Below are positions 6,975-15,847 of a stretch of DNA of 64,000 nucleotides, piece by piece (position 1 is the stretch's first letter; the number at the start of each line of letters is the position of its first letter). A program made the position numbers and the translations under genes. Below the pieces are notes generated by a model that was given only the letters and a program-made list of their open reading frames with translations, was not told where the DNA came from and did not search any database. Location of the stretch: positions 1-64,000 of the forward strand of contig NZ_FZNN01000017.1 of NCBI RefSeq assembly GCF_900188035.1, read 5' to 3'. The stretch comes from Puniceibacterium sediminis (GTDB taxonomy: Bacteria > Pseudomonadota > Alphaproteobacteria > Rhodobacterales > Rhodobacteraceae).

Positions 6975-9617
6975 ATGGAACTTTTCTTTCTTCTCCTGCT
7001 GATCCTCATCATGGCGACAGCACTTGGCTCTGGCTATCCGGTGGCATTCGCCCTGCCGGGATCGGCCATCATCACGGTCCTGCTGGCAGCGGGATCCGGT
7101 TACCTGTTCACGGGCAGCACCGATGCGTTTTTTGAATCCGGCGGCCCGTCGCAATGGCTGAGCGCGGGGGTGACAAACCTTCGGGGAGTCTATTGGGAAC
7201 CTGAACGCGATACGCTGATCGCCATTCCTCTGTTCATTTTCATGGGGATCATGCTGCAGCGGTCGAAGATCGCCGAAGACCTTCTGGTCACCATGGCGCA
7301 ACTTTTCGGTCCAATTCCGGGCGGCCTTGGCATTTCGGTCGTCGTTGTGGGCGCCTTGCTGGCCGCCACCACCGGGATCGTTGGGGCGACCGTGGTCGCC
7401 ATGGGCCTGATTTCCCTGCCCGCGATGATGCGCAACGGCTATGCCAACCCGCTTTCGTCGGGGATCATCGCCGCCTCTGGCACGCTGGGGCAGATCATCC
7501 CGCCCTCCATCGTTCTGATCATCCTCGCCGACCAGCTTGCTTCGGCGACGGATCAGGCGGGGCAGGCCCGTCAGTCGCTGTACAAGGCAGTCACGGGCGA
7601 GATCGTGATGCCGTCGGAATTCGCGGTCGTGTCGACCAGTGCCGGTAACATGTTCCTGGGCGCATTGGTGCCGGGTATGCTGTTGGTGGGGCTCTACATT
7701 CTGTTCATTTTGGGTGTTGCCATCCTGCGGCCGAAATATGCGCCTGCAGTGCCTTATGAGGGCAAGTATGACTTCCGCTTTGCCGGTCAGGTGTTCCTTG
7801 CCATGGTGCCGCCGCTGGCGCTGATCATTCTTGTGCTTGGCTCGATCATCGCCGGTATCGCTACGGTGAACCAGGCCGGTGCCATTGGTGCCGTTGGCGC
7901 GATGGTCATGGCCGGCTACCGGCTGCATCCGGGTGGCAGGCTGCGCTATCTTCCTGCTGCGCTGGCGCTGCTGGGTTTGTTGATGCTCACCTTCGTGCTG
8001 GCCAATTTCAACACCAACATCCAGAATGTCCAGTCAGACCGCGATGTCCTGGGCATTCAATTGGCAAGCTTCGGTGTGATCCTGATCGTCGTTTCCATCG
8101 CCTGGAGCGGATACCGCGCCTACAAGACTGAGGACGCCCTGACCGGTGTCATGGTCGAGACGGCCAAGACGACCAGCCTTGTCTTTATCATCCTTCTGGG
8201 TGCGGCGATGCTGACCGCTGCCTTTCGTGCCTTTGGGGGCGAAGAACTGGTAAAGCATTTCCTCGAAGGGTTGCCCGGCGGCTTCTGGACCAAGTTCATC
8301 ATCGTCATGGGCGTTATCTTTGTCCTCGGCTTTTTTCTCGACTTTATCGAGATCGCCGTGGTCGTCGTTCCCATCGTTGCGCCAATCCTGCTGGCCGACC
8401 CCGAGGCAAACGTGAGCGCCGTCTGGCTGGGCGTGATGGTTGGTTTGAACATCCAGACGTCATTCCTCACTCCGCCGTTTGGATTCGCGCTGTTCTATCT
8501 ACGTGGTGTGGCCCCGGCGGCTGTGCGTACAATCCAGATCTACAAGGGCGTGGTTGCTTTCATTGGCCTGCAGTTGCTCGCGCTGGTCATCGTCGCGGCC
8601 TATCCGCCGCTGGTGAACTATCTGCCCACGCGTTCGTCGCTGACCTCAGAAACTGCGCCGCCACCGATCAATCCGGCGCTGCAGTTCTGTGTCGAGAACT
8701 ACGTCGCGCAACAATTCGACCAGAACGGCGATGCAATCCGCGACGCAATCGACCGTGCCGCCGCGTTGGATATTTCCTATCTGCCCAAGGGACTGGCCAA
8801 AGACTTTGCCGGCGGCATCGAAAAGGCGCAGGAGGCGATCCCGCTGATGCAAGAGATCGAGGCGTTGAAGGTACGCCTGGAGGAAGGTGCCGTTGAGTAT
8901 CGGCCCGAGCATACGGTCGTGCGCGGATTGGAGAGCGATGCCAGACGGATTGATTCCACGCTTGAGGAGTTGAAGCTTCGCATCACTCGGGGTTTTGGCG
9001 ATACCGAAGCACTGAAGGCGCGCGTCGAAAAGCTTGAGGCACGCAAGGCGGCGCTGATGGCGCAGATCCCCGAAAGCTGGGCTGACAATCAGGCAGCCTA
9101 CGGCAAGATCACCGCTGATGACCGGAAAACGCGCAACATCTACCGCCGCACTGTCGATCAGGCCTATGAGCCGGTTGTGGAGCTGAGGCAGATCATCGCT
9201 GCGGCTGGTGCATTGAGCGATCTGAAAGCGCCGATTGATGCGTTGGCGGCTGATGTCATGTCCATGGATGGCGATACCGCGGATGAACGGTTCAAGGAGG
9301 TCGAGCGTATGGTGGGCGATGTGGCAGGTGCGGGCGATATTCGTAGTCTGCTGTCTGACGCGCGGCGCGAGATCGACAGTCGCTCGCCTGATCCCCAGGA
9401 GGCGGCCAATCTGGTCGCCGAGGCGCAGGCGCTGCTTGTCAGCGAAATGGAATGGCGCAGCCGCGCCGAGCGCGAACTATTGCCGGAAATTCGCAAGTAT
9501 GACCTTGCGATCCAGGGGACCATCGGCCTGCGCCAGCAACCGCGCCTGCCGCGTGAACAGGCGCTGTTCGTCGCCTCGTGTAGTTCGGTCCACCGCGATA
9601 TTTCGCTGAACTTCTGA
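6975..9617 (+). CDS. dctM: TRAP transporter large permease with long C-terminal extension
   Basis: This is the transport subunit of the TRAP system. Residues 1 to about 555 are hydrophobic and carry DctM family segments such as LIAIPLFIFMGIMLQ, GATVVAMGLISLPAMM, GIIAASGTLGQIIPPSI and FFLDFIEIAVVVVPI. DctM usually has about 430 residues; this protein has 880. After the last membrane segment, about residue 560 to the end is soluble, charged and helical, with heptad-like stretches around 625-700 that suggest coiled coil, and several Arg/Glu-rich blocks. The frame is open throughout with no sign of frameshift. The extension presumably lies at the cytoplasmic or periplasmic face; its role is unknown. 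Confidence 0.88.
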   Translation: MELFFLLLLILIMATALGSGYPVAFALPGSAIITVLLAAGSGYLFTGSTDAFFESGGPSQWLSAGVTNLRGVYWEPERDTLIAIPLFIFMGIMLQRSKIAEDLLVTMAQLFGPIPGGLGISVVVVGALLAATTGIVGATVVAMGLISLPAMMRNGYANPLSSGIIAASGTLGQIIPPSIVLIILADQLASATDQAGQARQSLYKAVTGEIVMPSEFAVVSTSAGNMFLGALVPGMLLVGLYILFILGVAILRPKYAPAVPYEGKYDFRFAGQVFLAMVPPLALIILVLGSIIAGIATVNQAGAIGAVGAMVMAGYRLHPGGRLRYLPAALALLGLLMLTFVLANFNTNIQNVQSDRDVLGIQLASFGVILIVVSIAWSGYRAYKTEDALTGVMVETAKTTSLVFIILLGAAMLTAAFRAFGGEELVKHFLEGLPGGFWTKFIIVMGVIFVLGFFLDFIEIAVVVVPIVAPILLADPEANVSAVWLGVMVGLNIQTSFLTPPFGFALFYLRGVAPAAVRTIQIYKGVVAFIGLQLLALVIVAAYPPLVNYLPTRSSLTSETAPPPINPALQFCVENYVAQQFDQNGDAIRDAIDRAAALDISYLPKGLAKDFAGGIEKAQEAIPLMQEIEALKVRLEEGAVEYRPEHTVVRGLESDARRIDSTLEELKLRITRGFGDTEALKARVEKLEARKAALMAQIPESWADNQAAYGKITADDRKTRNIYRRTVDQAYEPVVELRQIIAAAGALSDLKAPIDALAADVMSMDGDTADERFKEVERMVGDVAGAGDIRSLLSDARREIDSRSPDPQEAANLVAEAQALLVSEMEWRSRAERELLPEIRKYDLAIQGTIGLRQQPRLPREQALFVASCSSVHRDISLNF

Positions 9618-9621
9618 CGCC

Positions 9622-9652
9622 TGTGGGGCGGCCTTTTGCGGGCCGCCCCACA
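9622..9652 (+). terminator. Terminator of the TRAP operon
   Basis: TGTGGGGCGGCC (9622-9633) pairs perfectly with GGCCGCCCCACA (9641-9652) around a 7-base loop, starting 5 bases after the dctM stop. It has no long T run after it. It is the first of two strong stems between the convergent dctM and molybdenum hydroxylase genes. Confidence 0.7.
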
Positions 9653-9663
9653 CCTAGACTTTG

Positions 9664-9701
9664 ACCGGCCCCGCTGCCTAACGTGCAGCGGGGCCGGTTT
9701 T
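9664..9701. terminator. Second, bidirectional terminator
   Basis: ACCGGCCCCGCTGC (9664-9677) pairs with GCAGCGGGGCCGGT (9685-9698), a perfect 14-bp stem with a 7-base loop, followed by TTTT on the + strand. It ends a few bases before the stop of the convergent molybdenum hydroxylase gene and can serve both directions. Confidence 0.75.
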
Positions 9702-9704
9702 CGT

Positions 9705-11954
9705 TTACGCGCCGGTCAGCAGATCCGGGATGCGGATCGGAAAGTGGCGGACACGCGTGCCGGTGGCATGCCAGATGGCATTGCCGATTGCGCCCACTGT
9801 GCCGGTGATGCCGATTTCGCCTACACCTTTGATGCCGAGCGGGTTCACATGGGGATCATCCTCGTGCACCGTGATCACCTCAAGCCCGCTGACGTCGGCA
9901 TTGACCGGGATGTGATAGCCCGCCAAATCGGCATTCATGATCCGGCCGGTGCGCTGATCGAACCGGGCCTCTTCGTGCAGGGCAAAGGAAATGCCCCAGA
10001 TCATCCCGCCCATAAGCTGACTTTCGGTGAGTTTGGGGTTGATGATCCGCCCGGCGGCAAAGGCACCGACCAGGCGTGTCACGCGGATCTGGAACAGGTC
10101 CGGGTCGACCTTTACCTCGGCAAAGACGGCACCGTGCGAATACATGGCGTGCGCGGCCGAAGCTTCGGCGGTGCGGGATGCGCTGCCCTTGCCTTCGACT
10201 TCGGCACCGCCCGCCCGGGTGATGATGTCGGCAAAGCTTTCGCTGCGAGTGTCGTCGTCGCGGGCATGTAAACGCCCATCCCGCGCGATGACCCCGGCGT
10301 TACCGGCGCCATAAAGCGGTGAATCGGGATCGCCGGTGGCGAGTTCCGCAAGTCGGCGGATCGCATCCGTGCCGGCCGCATGTAATGCGCCCCCTGCGGT
10401 GGCCGTATGGGCCGATCCGCCGGCAATCCCGGCATCCGGCAGATCCGAAGTGCCAGAGCGGAATTCGATCCGGTCCATCGGCAGGCCAAGGCTGTCGGCC
10501 GCGATCTGGGCAAGGGCGGTCCAGGCACCCTGTCCCATGTCGCTTGCGGCGGTTTCCACCAGTCCGGTGCCGTCGGGGCGCAGCACGGCGCGGGCCTGGG
10601 CGGCGAACATGGGTGCTGCAAAAAGTGCCGTGCCCATGCCCCAACCGACCAGCATGCCGTTTTCGTCCGTCATCTGGCGCGGGGCAAGGGGCCGTCCGGC
10701 CCAGCCGAACCGGGCCGCACCTTGGGCGTAACAGTCGCGCAGAGCCTTGGATGAATAGGGCTTTCCGGTCCCGGGTTCGGTTTCGGCATAGTTCTTCAGC
10801 CGGAACTCCAGCGGGTCGATCCCCGCCTTGTAGGCCATTTCGTCCATGGCGCATTCCAGCGCTGCTGATCCCGGCGCCTCGCCCGGCGCGCGCACTGGTC
10901 CGGGTGTCCCTGCGTCGATCCGCACACCCTGATGGGCCGACCGCAGCGCCCCGGCGGCATAGAGCCCTTGCGAGGCGTTCGCTGCGCTTTCCACGAAGGT
11001 ATCAAAAGTCGATGTGGTGGCCAGCGAATTATGGTCGAGCACGGTCATCCTGTGGTCAGTATCAATGCCGATGCGCAGCCGCTGGCGTGTGGCGCCGCGA
11101 TGCCCCGAGGGGCCGAACATCTGGTCGCGACTCAGCATCAGCTTGACCGGCCGTCCGGTCATCCGGGCCGCAAGGATCGCCAGTATCTGCGGCCCGTTGA
11201 TGATTGCCTTGGATCCGAAGCCACCGCCCAGATAGGGGCTGCGGATCGTCACATTCTCTGGCGGGATGCCAAAGTAGTAACCGAAGGCCCCGCGCTGCAT
11301 GACGATGGCCTGACTGGGAATATCGAGCGTCACATGGTCGCCGTTCCATTGGGCGACAACGGCATGGGTTTCCATGGCATTGTGATATTGTTCCGGCGTC
11401 TCATAGGTCACGTCAATGTCCTGCGCGGAGGCGGCATGCCCCGCGTCGATGTCACCGTGTACCGTGGTTCCCGGCAGGCCCAGCCCGCCGGATTCGGGGG
11501 TAAAGGGCGCATCGCCGTCCAACCCCATCCGAGGCTGCTGTGCATCATATAGCGGATTCAGCAATCGCGCGCCTTCTGTTGCGGCCTCGAAGGTTTCGGC
11601 CAGCACCAGCGCGATGGGCTGGTTGGCATAGCGGACGGTATTGTTCTGCAGCGCCTCAAAGCGAAAGGCGAACATGAAGGGTTTGGAATCTGGATCGCCT
11701 GCCAGCGGCGGACGGTTCTCGGGGGTGATGACCTCGACCACGCCGGGGTGGGCCTTGGCTGCGGCCACATCAAGATGCGTGACGGTGCCACGGGCGATCG
11801 TGGCCGGAACATAGACCGCATAAAGCAGACCGTCGGGGTGGTTATCCGCAGCAAAGGTGGCAGTTCCGGTGACTTTGGCGACACCGTCGCGGCGGGTGAG
11901 CGATTGGCCCGAGTTCGAACCAAAGCGGGGGGCGAGGGCAAGGATATCAGACAT
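9705..11954 (-). CDS. Molybdenum hydroxylase large subunit (PaoC/xanthine oxidase family)
   Basis: This is the molybdopterin-binding catalytic subunit of a three-subunit aldehyde or N-heterocycle oxidoreductase. The 749-residue length matches PaoC (YagR). The N-terminal domain begins RRDGVAKVTGTATFAAD, followed by the Mo-binding repeats SPYLGGGFGSK and SDMGQGAWTALAQIAAD. GIKGVGEIGITGTVGAIG near the C-terminus contains the catalytic glutamate motif GxGE. I chose the ATG at 11954, where the product starts MSDILAL; the frame runs further but without family similarity. It overlaps the FAD subunit gene by 8 bases. The substrate cannot be read from sequence. No MocA/XdhC-type insertion chaperone is in view. 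Confidence 0.9.
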   Translation of the reverse strand: MSDILALAPRFGSNSGQSLTRRDGVAKVTGTATFAADNHPDGLLYAVYVPATIARGTVTHLDVAAAKAHPGVVEVITPENRPPLAGDPDSKPFMFAFRFEALQNNTVRYANQPIALVLAETFEAATEGARLLNPLYDAQQPRMGLDGDAPFTPESGGLGLPGTTVHGDIDAGHAASAQDIDVTYETPEQYHNAMETHAVVAQWNGDHVTLDIPSQAIVMQRGAFGYYFGIPPENVTIRSPYLGGGFGSKAIINGPQILAILAARMTGRPVKLMLSRDQMFGPSGHRGATRQRLRIGIDTDHRMTVLDHNSLATTSTFDTFVESAANASQGLYAAGALRSAHQGVRIDAGTPGPVRAPGEAPGSAALECAMDEMAYKAGIDPLEFRLKNYAETEPGTGKPYSSKALRDCYAQGAARFGWAGRPLAPRQMTDENGMLVGWGMGTALFAAPMFAAQARAVLRPDGTGLVETAASDMGQGAWTALAQIAADSLGLPMDRIEFRSGTSDLPDAGIAGGSAHTATAGGALHAAGTDAIRRLAELATGDPDSPLYGAGNAGVIARDGRLHARDDDTRSESFADIITRAGGAEVEGKGSASRTAEASAAHAMYSHGAVFAEVKVDPDLFQIRVTRLVGAFAAGRIINPKLTESQLMGGMIWGISFALHEEARFDQRTGRIMNADLAGYHIPVNADVSGLEVITVHEDDPHVNPLGIKGVGEIGITGTVGAIGNAIWHATGTRVRHFPIRIPDLLTGA

Positions 11955-12990
11955 GAGCGGACTCTCCGAATACAGAGGCGGGAAGCGCCGGCATTCGCGT
12001 AGGCGTTCCGGCGGCGGCCAACGCGAGGGAACGCGCGGCAATGCGGCGGGCGAGGTCGATCTTGTAGCCGTTGTTGCCGGAAGGTGTGGCATCCTCCAGC
12101 GCGACGGCGGCGGCGCGGCGGAAGAGATCGGTGTCGGGGGGCTGACCCAACATTAGCGCCTCGGCAGCGGGTACGCGCCAGGGTTTGGCGGCGACGCCGC
12201 CTATGGCAAGGCGCGCCTCGGTTATGCGGCCATCCTTCAGTTGTAGAGCAGCCGCAGCCGAGACGAGGGCAAAGGCAAATGAGGTCCGTTCCCGTAGCTT
12301 GAGGTAGCGACTGTTCTGGTATGATGCAGCGGCGTTGGATGACAGGCGGACGGCAAGGATGAGTTCACCCGGTTCCAGTGCGGTTTCACGTTCGGGAGTA
12401 TCCCCGGGCAGGCGGTGAAAATCCGCAAAGGCGATGTCGCGCCGACCGTTCGGCCCCTGCGTTTCGACCACGGCGTCAAGCGCGGCAAGTGGCACGCAAA
12501 GATCCGACGGATTGGTTGCGATGCAGGCGTCATTCCAGCCTAGGACGGCATGGTTCTGTGTGTCCCCGCCAAGTGCGCCGCAGCCATTACCGGATTCACG
12601 GCGGTTGCAGGCACTGTGCGGGTCCTGGAAATAGACGCAGCGCGTGCGCTGCATCAGGTTACCGCCCAGGGTAGCGGCGTTGCGCAGCTGACCAGAGGCA
12701 CCGGATGCCAGCGCCTCTGCAATCATCGGGAAGGCGGCGGCAAAGTCCGGATCACCAGCCAGAACAGAGTTCTTGACCAGCGCGCCGATCCGGGTGCCGC
12801 CATCCGGCAGGCTTTCGATCCGGTCAAGGCCGGGCAGGCGGGCGATGTCGATCACCTTGCCCGGTTGCAGGGCACCGGTTTTCATCAGATCGACAAGATT
12901 GGTGCCCCCGCCCAGATAGGCGGCTCCGGGCTGCCATGCGGCGATGGCGTCGGACACTGAGGCGGGACGGAGGTAATCAAACAGGTTCAT
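11947..12990 (-). CDS. Molybdenum hydroxylase FAD subunit with extra Fe-S motif
   Basis: This is the FAD-binding middle subunit (347 residues) of the molybdenum hydroxylase. The flavin-binding segment is YLGGGTNLVDLMK (25-37), and NAATLGGNLMQ (104-114) is the second conserved flavin contact. The loop after it has cysteines at 118, 128, 137 and 156 (TRCVYF, SACNRR, NGCGAL), the pattern seen in PaoB and 4-hydroxybenzoyl-CoA reductase, which carry an additional 4Fe-4S cluster. The ATG at 12990 is chosen because MNLFDYLRPA is a typical family start. Its 3' end overlaps the large-subunit start, and its start overlaps the 2Fe-2S subunit end. Confidence 0.9.
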   Translation of the reverse strand: MNLFDYLRPASVSDAIAAWQPGAAYLGGGTNLVDLMKTGALQPGKVIDIARLPGLDRIESLPDGGTRIGALVKNSVLAGDPDFAAAFPMIAEALASGASGQLRNAATLGGNLMQRTRCVYFQDPHSACNRRESGNGCGALGGDTQNHAVLGWNDACIATNPSDLCVPLAALDAVVETQGPNGRRDIAFADFHRLPGDTPERETALEPGELILAVRLSSNAAASYQNSRYLKLRERTSFAFALVSAAAALQLKDGRITEARLAIGGVAAKPWRVPAAEALMLGQPPDTDLFRRAAAVALEDATPSGNNGYKIDLARRIAARSLALAAAGTPTRMPALPASVFGESAHV

Positions 12991-13484
12991 GCGGATTTCC
13001 TTGTCTTGTCGTCTGTCATGCGGCGGGCGGCGTCCAGAACGGCTTCGGTTATTCCGTGATAGGCGGCGCAGCGGCACAGGTTGCCGCTCATGCCCTCGCG
13101 GATGCGTTCGGGGTCGGTGCCGACGTCGCCTTCGGCGATCAACCCGACCGCGCTCATGATCTGGCCGGGTGTGCAGTAGCCGCACTGAAACCCATCATGT
13201 TCGACAAAGGACGCCTGTACCGGGTGCAGCACATCGCCCCTGGCAAGGCCTTCGATTGTTGTCACGTCTGCTCCGTCCAGAGTGACGGCGAGCGTGAGGC
13301 AGGAATTGATACGCCGCCCGTCGACTAGAACCGTGCAGGCACCGCACTGGCCACGATCGCAGCCTTTTTTGGTGCCGGGCAGGGCCAGTCGTTCGCGCAG
13401 CAGATCGAGCAGTGTGACTCGCGCGTCTTCGAACGTCACATCACGGCGATCGCCGTTGACGGTCAGGCTGATGGTATAGGACAT
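12987..13484 (-). CDS. Molybdenum hydroxylase 2Fe-2S subunit
   Basis: This is the electron-transfer subunit with two 2Fe-2S clusters (165 residues). The plant-type cluster uses C42, C47, C50 and C62 (GCDRGQCGAC). The second cluster uses C101, C104, C137 and C139 (CGYC and CRC). GGAGG lies 7 bases upstream of the ATG at 13484. Unlike E. coli PaoA there is no Tat signal, so this enzyme is probably cytoplasmic. It is the first gene of the three-gene operon and is divergent from a TetR gene. The operator-like palindromes lie between them. Confidence 0.92.
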   Translation of the reverse strand: MSYTISLTVNGDRRDVTFEDARVTLLDLLRERLALPGTKKGCDRGQCGACTVLVDGRRINSCLTLAVTLDGADVTTIEGLARGDVLHPVQASFVEHDGFQCGYCTPGQIMSAVGLIAEGDVGTDPERIREGMSGNLCRCAAYHGITEAVLDAARRMTDDKTRKSA

Positions 13485-13586
13485 GAATCCTCCATTGGCT
13501 TGGGAAACAGGGAACTGGAATTTACGGGAGCGACGGAGCCAGTAGTCTGTGCAACCGTTCGGGTGTAGGTGGGGACTGTGAAAAGT

Positions 13587-13635
13587 GGACCTTCGGTCCG
13601 TTTTACTAAAAGTAATATACGGAGGATGCCTCCGT
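13587..13635. promoter_or_regulatory. Candidate TetR operators in the divergent promoter
   Basis: Two dyads lie between the 2Fe-2S gene and the tetR gene: GGACC-TTC-GGTCC (13587-13599) and CGGAGG-ATG-CCTCCG (13620-13634). Each is followed by a similar CCGTTT run. TTACTAAAAGTAA between them is a third short dyad. TetR-family repressors commonly bind such elements in their own divergent promoters. This is inferred from position and symmetry. Confidence 0.55.
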
Positions 13636-13660
13636 TTATCAAGGAAAGATTTTCCGAACG

Positions 13661-14251
13661 ATGGATTCTGCCCGACGCAAACCCCGCGCTGACGCATTGC
13701 GCAACCGTAACCGGCTGATTGAGGCCGCTAAGGAAATCCTAGGGCGGGGCGGACCTGAGGCAAGCCTAGAGGCTGTTGCACGCAGTGCCGGGGTCGGCAT
13801 CGGAACGCTCTATAGGCATTTTCCGACGCGTGAGGCGCTGTTTCAGGCGGTCTATCGGCACGAGGTCGAACAATTGATCGAACTGGCGGCTGAATTGAAC
13901 GTAACCAGCCAGGGCGGACCAGCAGTGCGCGCATGGATGCATGCCGTAGTTGGACTTGTGGCCACCAAAAGGGGGTTGCTTGGTGCATTGGCGGTGGTGG
14001 CGACGGATGAGTCAAAGGCCATGTTCGCCGACGTGACTGCCCGGATGAAGGAGGCGCTGGAACAGTTGCTGTCGCGTGCCATCGCTGAGGAAGCCATGCG
14101 CAGCGACATAACGGCCGAGGATCTGATCACCATGGTGTATTCATTGTGCTATGGACGCCCGCCCGAACCCGACTGGGAGGCGCAGGTGCTGCGCCTGCTC
14201 GATATCTTTATCGACGGTCTTGTCGCAGCGCCGGAAGGCAGGCCCACCTGA
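13661..14251 (+). CDS. TetR/AcrR family regulator of the molybdenum hydroxylase
   Basis: This is a 196-residue TetR-type repressor. The N-terminal HTH is clear: NRLIEAAKEILGRGGPEASL followed by AVARSAGVGIGTLYRHFPTR (residues about 19-58). The C-terminal ligand domain is all-helical and not assignable to a ligand. The gene lies 176 bases from the divergent molybdenum hydroxylase operon with palindromes between them, so it most likely controls that operon and itself, responding to the hydroxylase substrate or product. The DNA downstream to 14428 holds no gene I can support. Confidence 0.88.
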   Translation: MDSARRKPRADALRNRNRLIEAAKEILGRGGPEASLEAVARSAGVGIGTLYRHFPTREALFQAVYRHEVEQLIELAAELNVTSQGGPAVRAWMHAVVGLVATKRGLLGALAVVATDESKAMFADVTARMKEALEQLLSRAIAEEAMRSDITAEDLITMVYSLCYGRPPEPDWEAQVLRLLDIFIDGLVAAPEGRPT

Positions 14252-14428
14252 AGGCAAGGACGGCGCAGGGCCTGACGGTCGGCGAAGTATGCGCCTCTCG
14301 TAGAATAGCCGTTGCTCTCAGCGCGAACCGGCCAATCGAAAAAATTGTCACGACATTTTGGCTTGCGCTCTGGCCTGAACTGACCACCTTGACGTCAATA
14401 ACAATACGCCGGGCAGAGGCAGAGCAAC

Positions 14429-14575
14429 ATGAATTGGAAACGCTATTTGAAGCGGACAAATCTCATTTGGCTCGAAATCGGGCTGGCTGTCTTGCTGGGC
14501 GCGATTGCTGCTTCTCAAGCCCTTGCTGATCTTGCTGCTACCTTCGCGATTGCAGGGATGATCCACCGACTCTGA
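14429..14575 (+). CDS. Possible small membrane protein (48 aa)
   Basis: An ATG at 14429, preceded by GCAGAGGCAGAG, opens a 48-residue frame starting MNWKRYLKRTNLIW. A basic N-terminus is followed by one hydrophobic segment (about residues 15-46, rich in Ala, Leu and Ile), so it would be a single-span membrane peptide. No family is recognised. It lies between tetR and the convergent LytTR gene. The coding claim rests only on the start context and amphipathic layout; it could equally be a chance frame. Confidence 0.35.
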   Translation: MNWKRYLKRTNLIWLEIGLAVLLGAIAASQALADLAATFAIAGMIHRL

Positions 14576-14606
14576 GATGAGATGATCTTCTGACGAAGGC
14601 TCTGGA

Positions 14607-15518
14607 TCAACCCTTGGCTTCGGCAGATTCCTGATCAGTCGGATCTGGCACATGCCGTTCGACCCATCGCTGCACATCCAGCAGTCGGGTGCGGGCAACG
14701 GGAATACGTATATCGTCGCGCATCTTTAGAACATGACGGTTGCCCTCACGCTCGATTCCGATGGTTTCGCTGCGGGCCACCCACCAGGAACGATGCGGCT
14801 GGCATCCGTCCTCGGGCTGGGTCTGGGCGACAATATCACTAAGCCGGGCGCGACGTGTGATGATTGACCCGTCCAACGTTACCCGGACATGGTGTTCGCG
14901 GGCCTCGATGTGCCGGACACCGGCCACCGGCACCTTCTGATCGCCGATCAGCAGGTGGCGTGCACTGCTGATCGGTAGTTCGCGCTTTGTATCGGCTTTT
15001 GTCTCGTTCCCGTCTGAAACGTGCTGCGTGACAACTGACGCAACTTCAGGGCGCATGGTCGGCAGGACAAAACGATAGAACACTGCCTCGAACACTTGAA
15101 CAGTGGGCACAAACACAATCAGCCGCGCGAGAATGTCGGGCTCAACGGATGAGCCCGCGAGGTACAGCCCTAAGTGTTCGCAGACTGTAGCCGCCGGCAC
15201 GACGGCGATAGCGCTTGAAAGGGGCAGGGGCCAGACCATGGTCGGGAATCTCGGCTGAATGAGGCCGTAAAGCATCAGGACAAAGAATGCCGACGCCAGA
15301 TAGATGACCAGCGCTATCGGCCAGAGCAGCACCATAGTCCATGTTGCAACGTGCGAGTGAAGCCCGGGCGTGTCCGTAGTGAACATTACCGTCAAGGCAA
15401 GGCAGATAAAGATAAGCGTTCTGCGGTCTCTGAGAAGCGAGACGAGATCGCTTACGCTCATCTCGAACCTGTCACCAAAAATGGAACAGAGATTCAGTTT
15501 GCGGGTGTATAGTTTCAT
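14607..15518 (-). CDS. Membrane-anchored LytTR-domain regulator
   Basis: This 303-residue protein joins an N-terminal membrane domain to a C-terminal LytTR DNA-binding domain. Four hydrophobic segments lie at about residues 34-50, 57-85, 93-120 and 130-152. The LytTR domain spans about 185-295: VAGVRHIEAREHHVRVTLD, a RARLSDIV segment and the characteristic end RIPVARTRLLDVQRW. Such proteins are one-component membrane sensors; the signal is unknown. The upstream region to 15847 is AT-rich, with a GTGATGTCAC dyad at 15620-15629. I see no partner histidine kinase. Confidence 0.82.
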   Translation of the reverse strand: MKLYTRKLNLCSIFGDRFEMSVSDLVSLLRDRRTLIFICLALTVMFTTDTPGLHSHVATWTMVLLWPIALVIYLASAFFVLMLYGLIQPRFPTMVWPLPLSSAIAVVPAATVCEHLGLYLAGSSVEPDILARLIVFVPTVQVFEAVFYRFVLPTMRPEVASVVTQHVSDGNETKADTKRELPISSARHLLIGDQKVPVAGVRHIEAREHHVRVTLDGSIITRRARLSDIVAQTQPEDGCQPHRSWWVARSETIGIEREGNRHVLKMRDDIRIPVARTRLLDVQRWVERHVPDPTDQESAEAKG

Positions 15519-15847
15519 GGGTGCAAGGCGCAGACTCGTTTCAAGTTGACGCGGATTAGCGACACCCTTGCAAATATGTACCCGTTTTCAAAGGTTTGCG
15601 AGTGTTAAATCTTGATGATGTGATGTCACTTTTTCGTGTAAAATGTGACGCAATTGAATGAAGCCAATTGTGGCATGCGGCGCGCTTCTGCAGATGTGCA
15701 TCCCTTGGGGGCCAGATTGCACAGTTTTTGGGCTATCGTTCTGGCAAGATTTTCACCTTTAGACCTTCAGAAAGAGAATGAGCGCCATGGGTTGGGATCC
15801 AGCCTTGGACCCCCCATTGACCGACATGAAACGAGGGTGACGCAATA

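Noticed and set aside
6975-9617. Frameshift or fusion artefact in dctM
   Set aside because: Codon use and frame are continuous through the extension, with a proper stop followed at once by the terminator.
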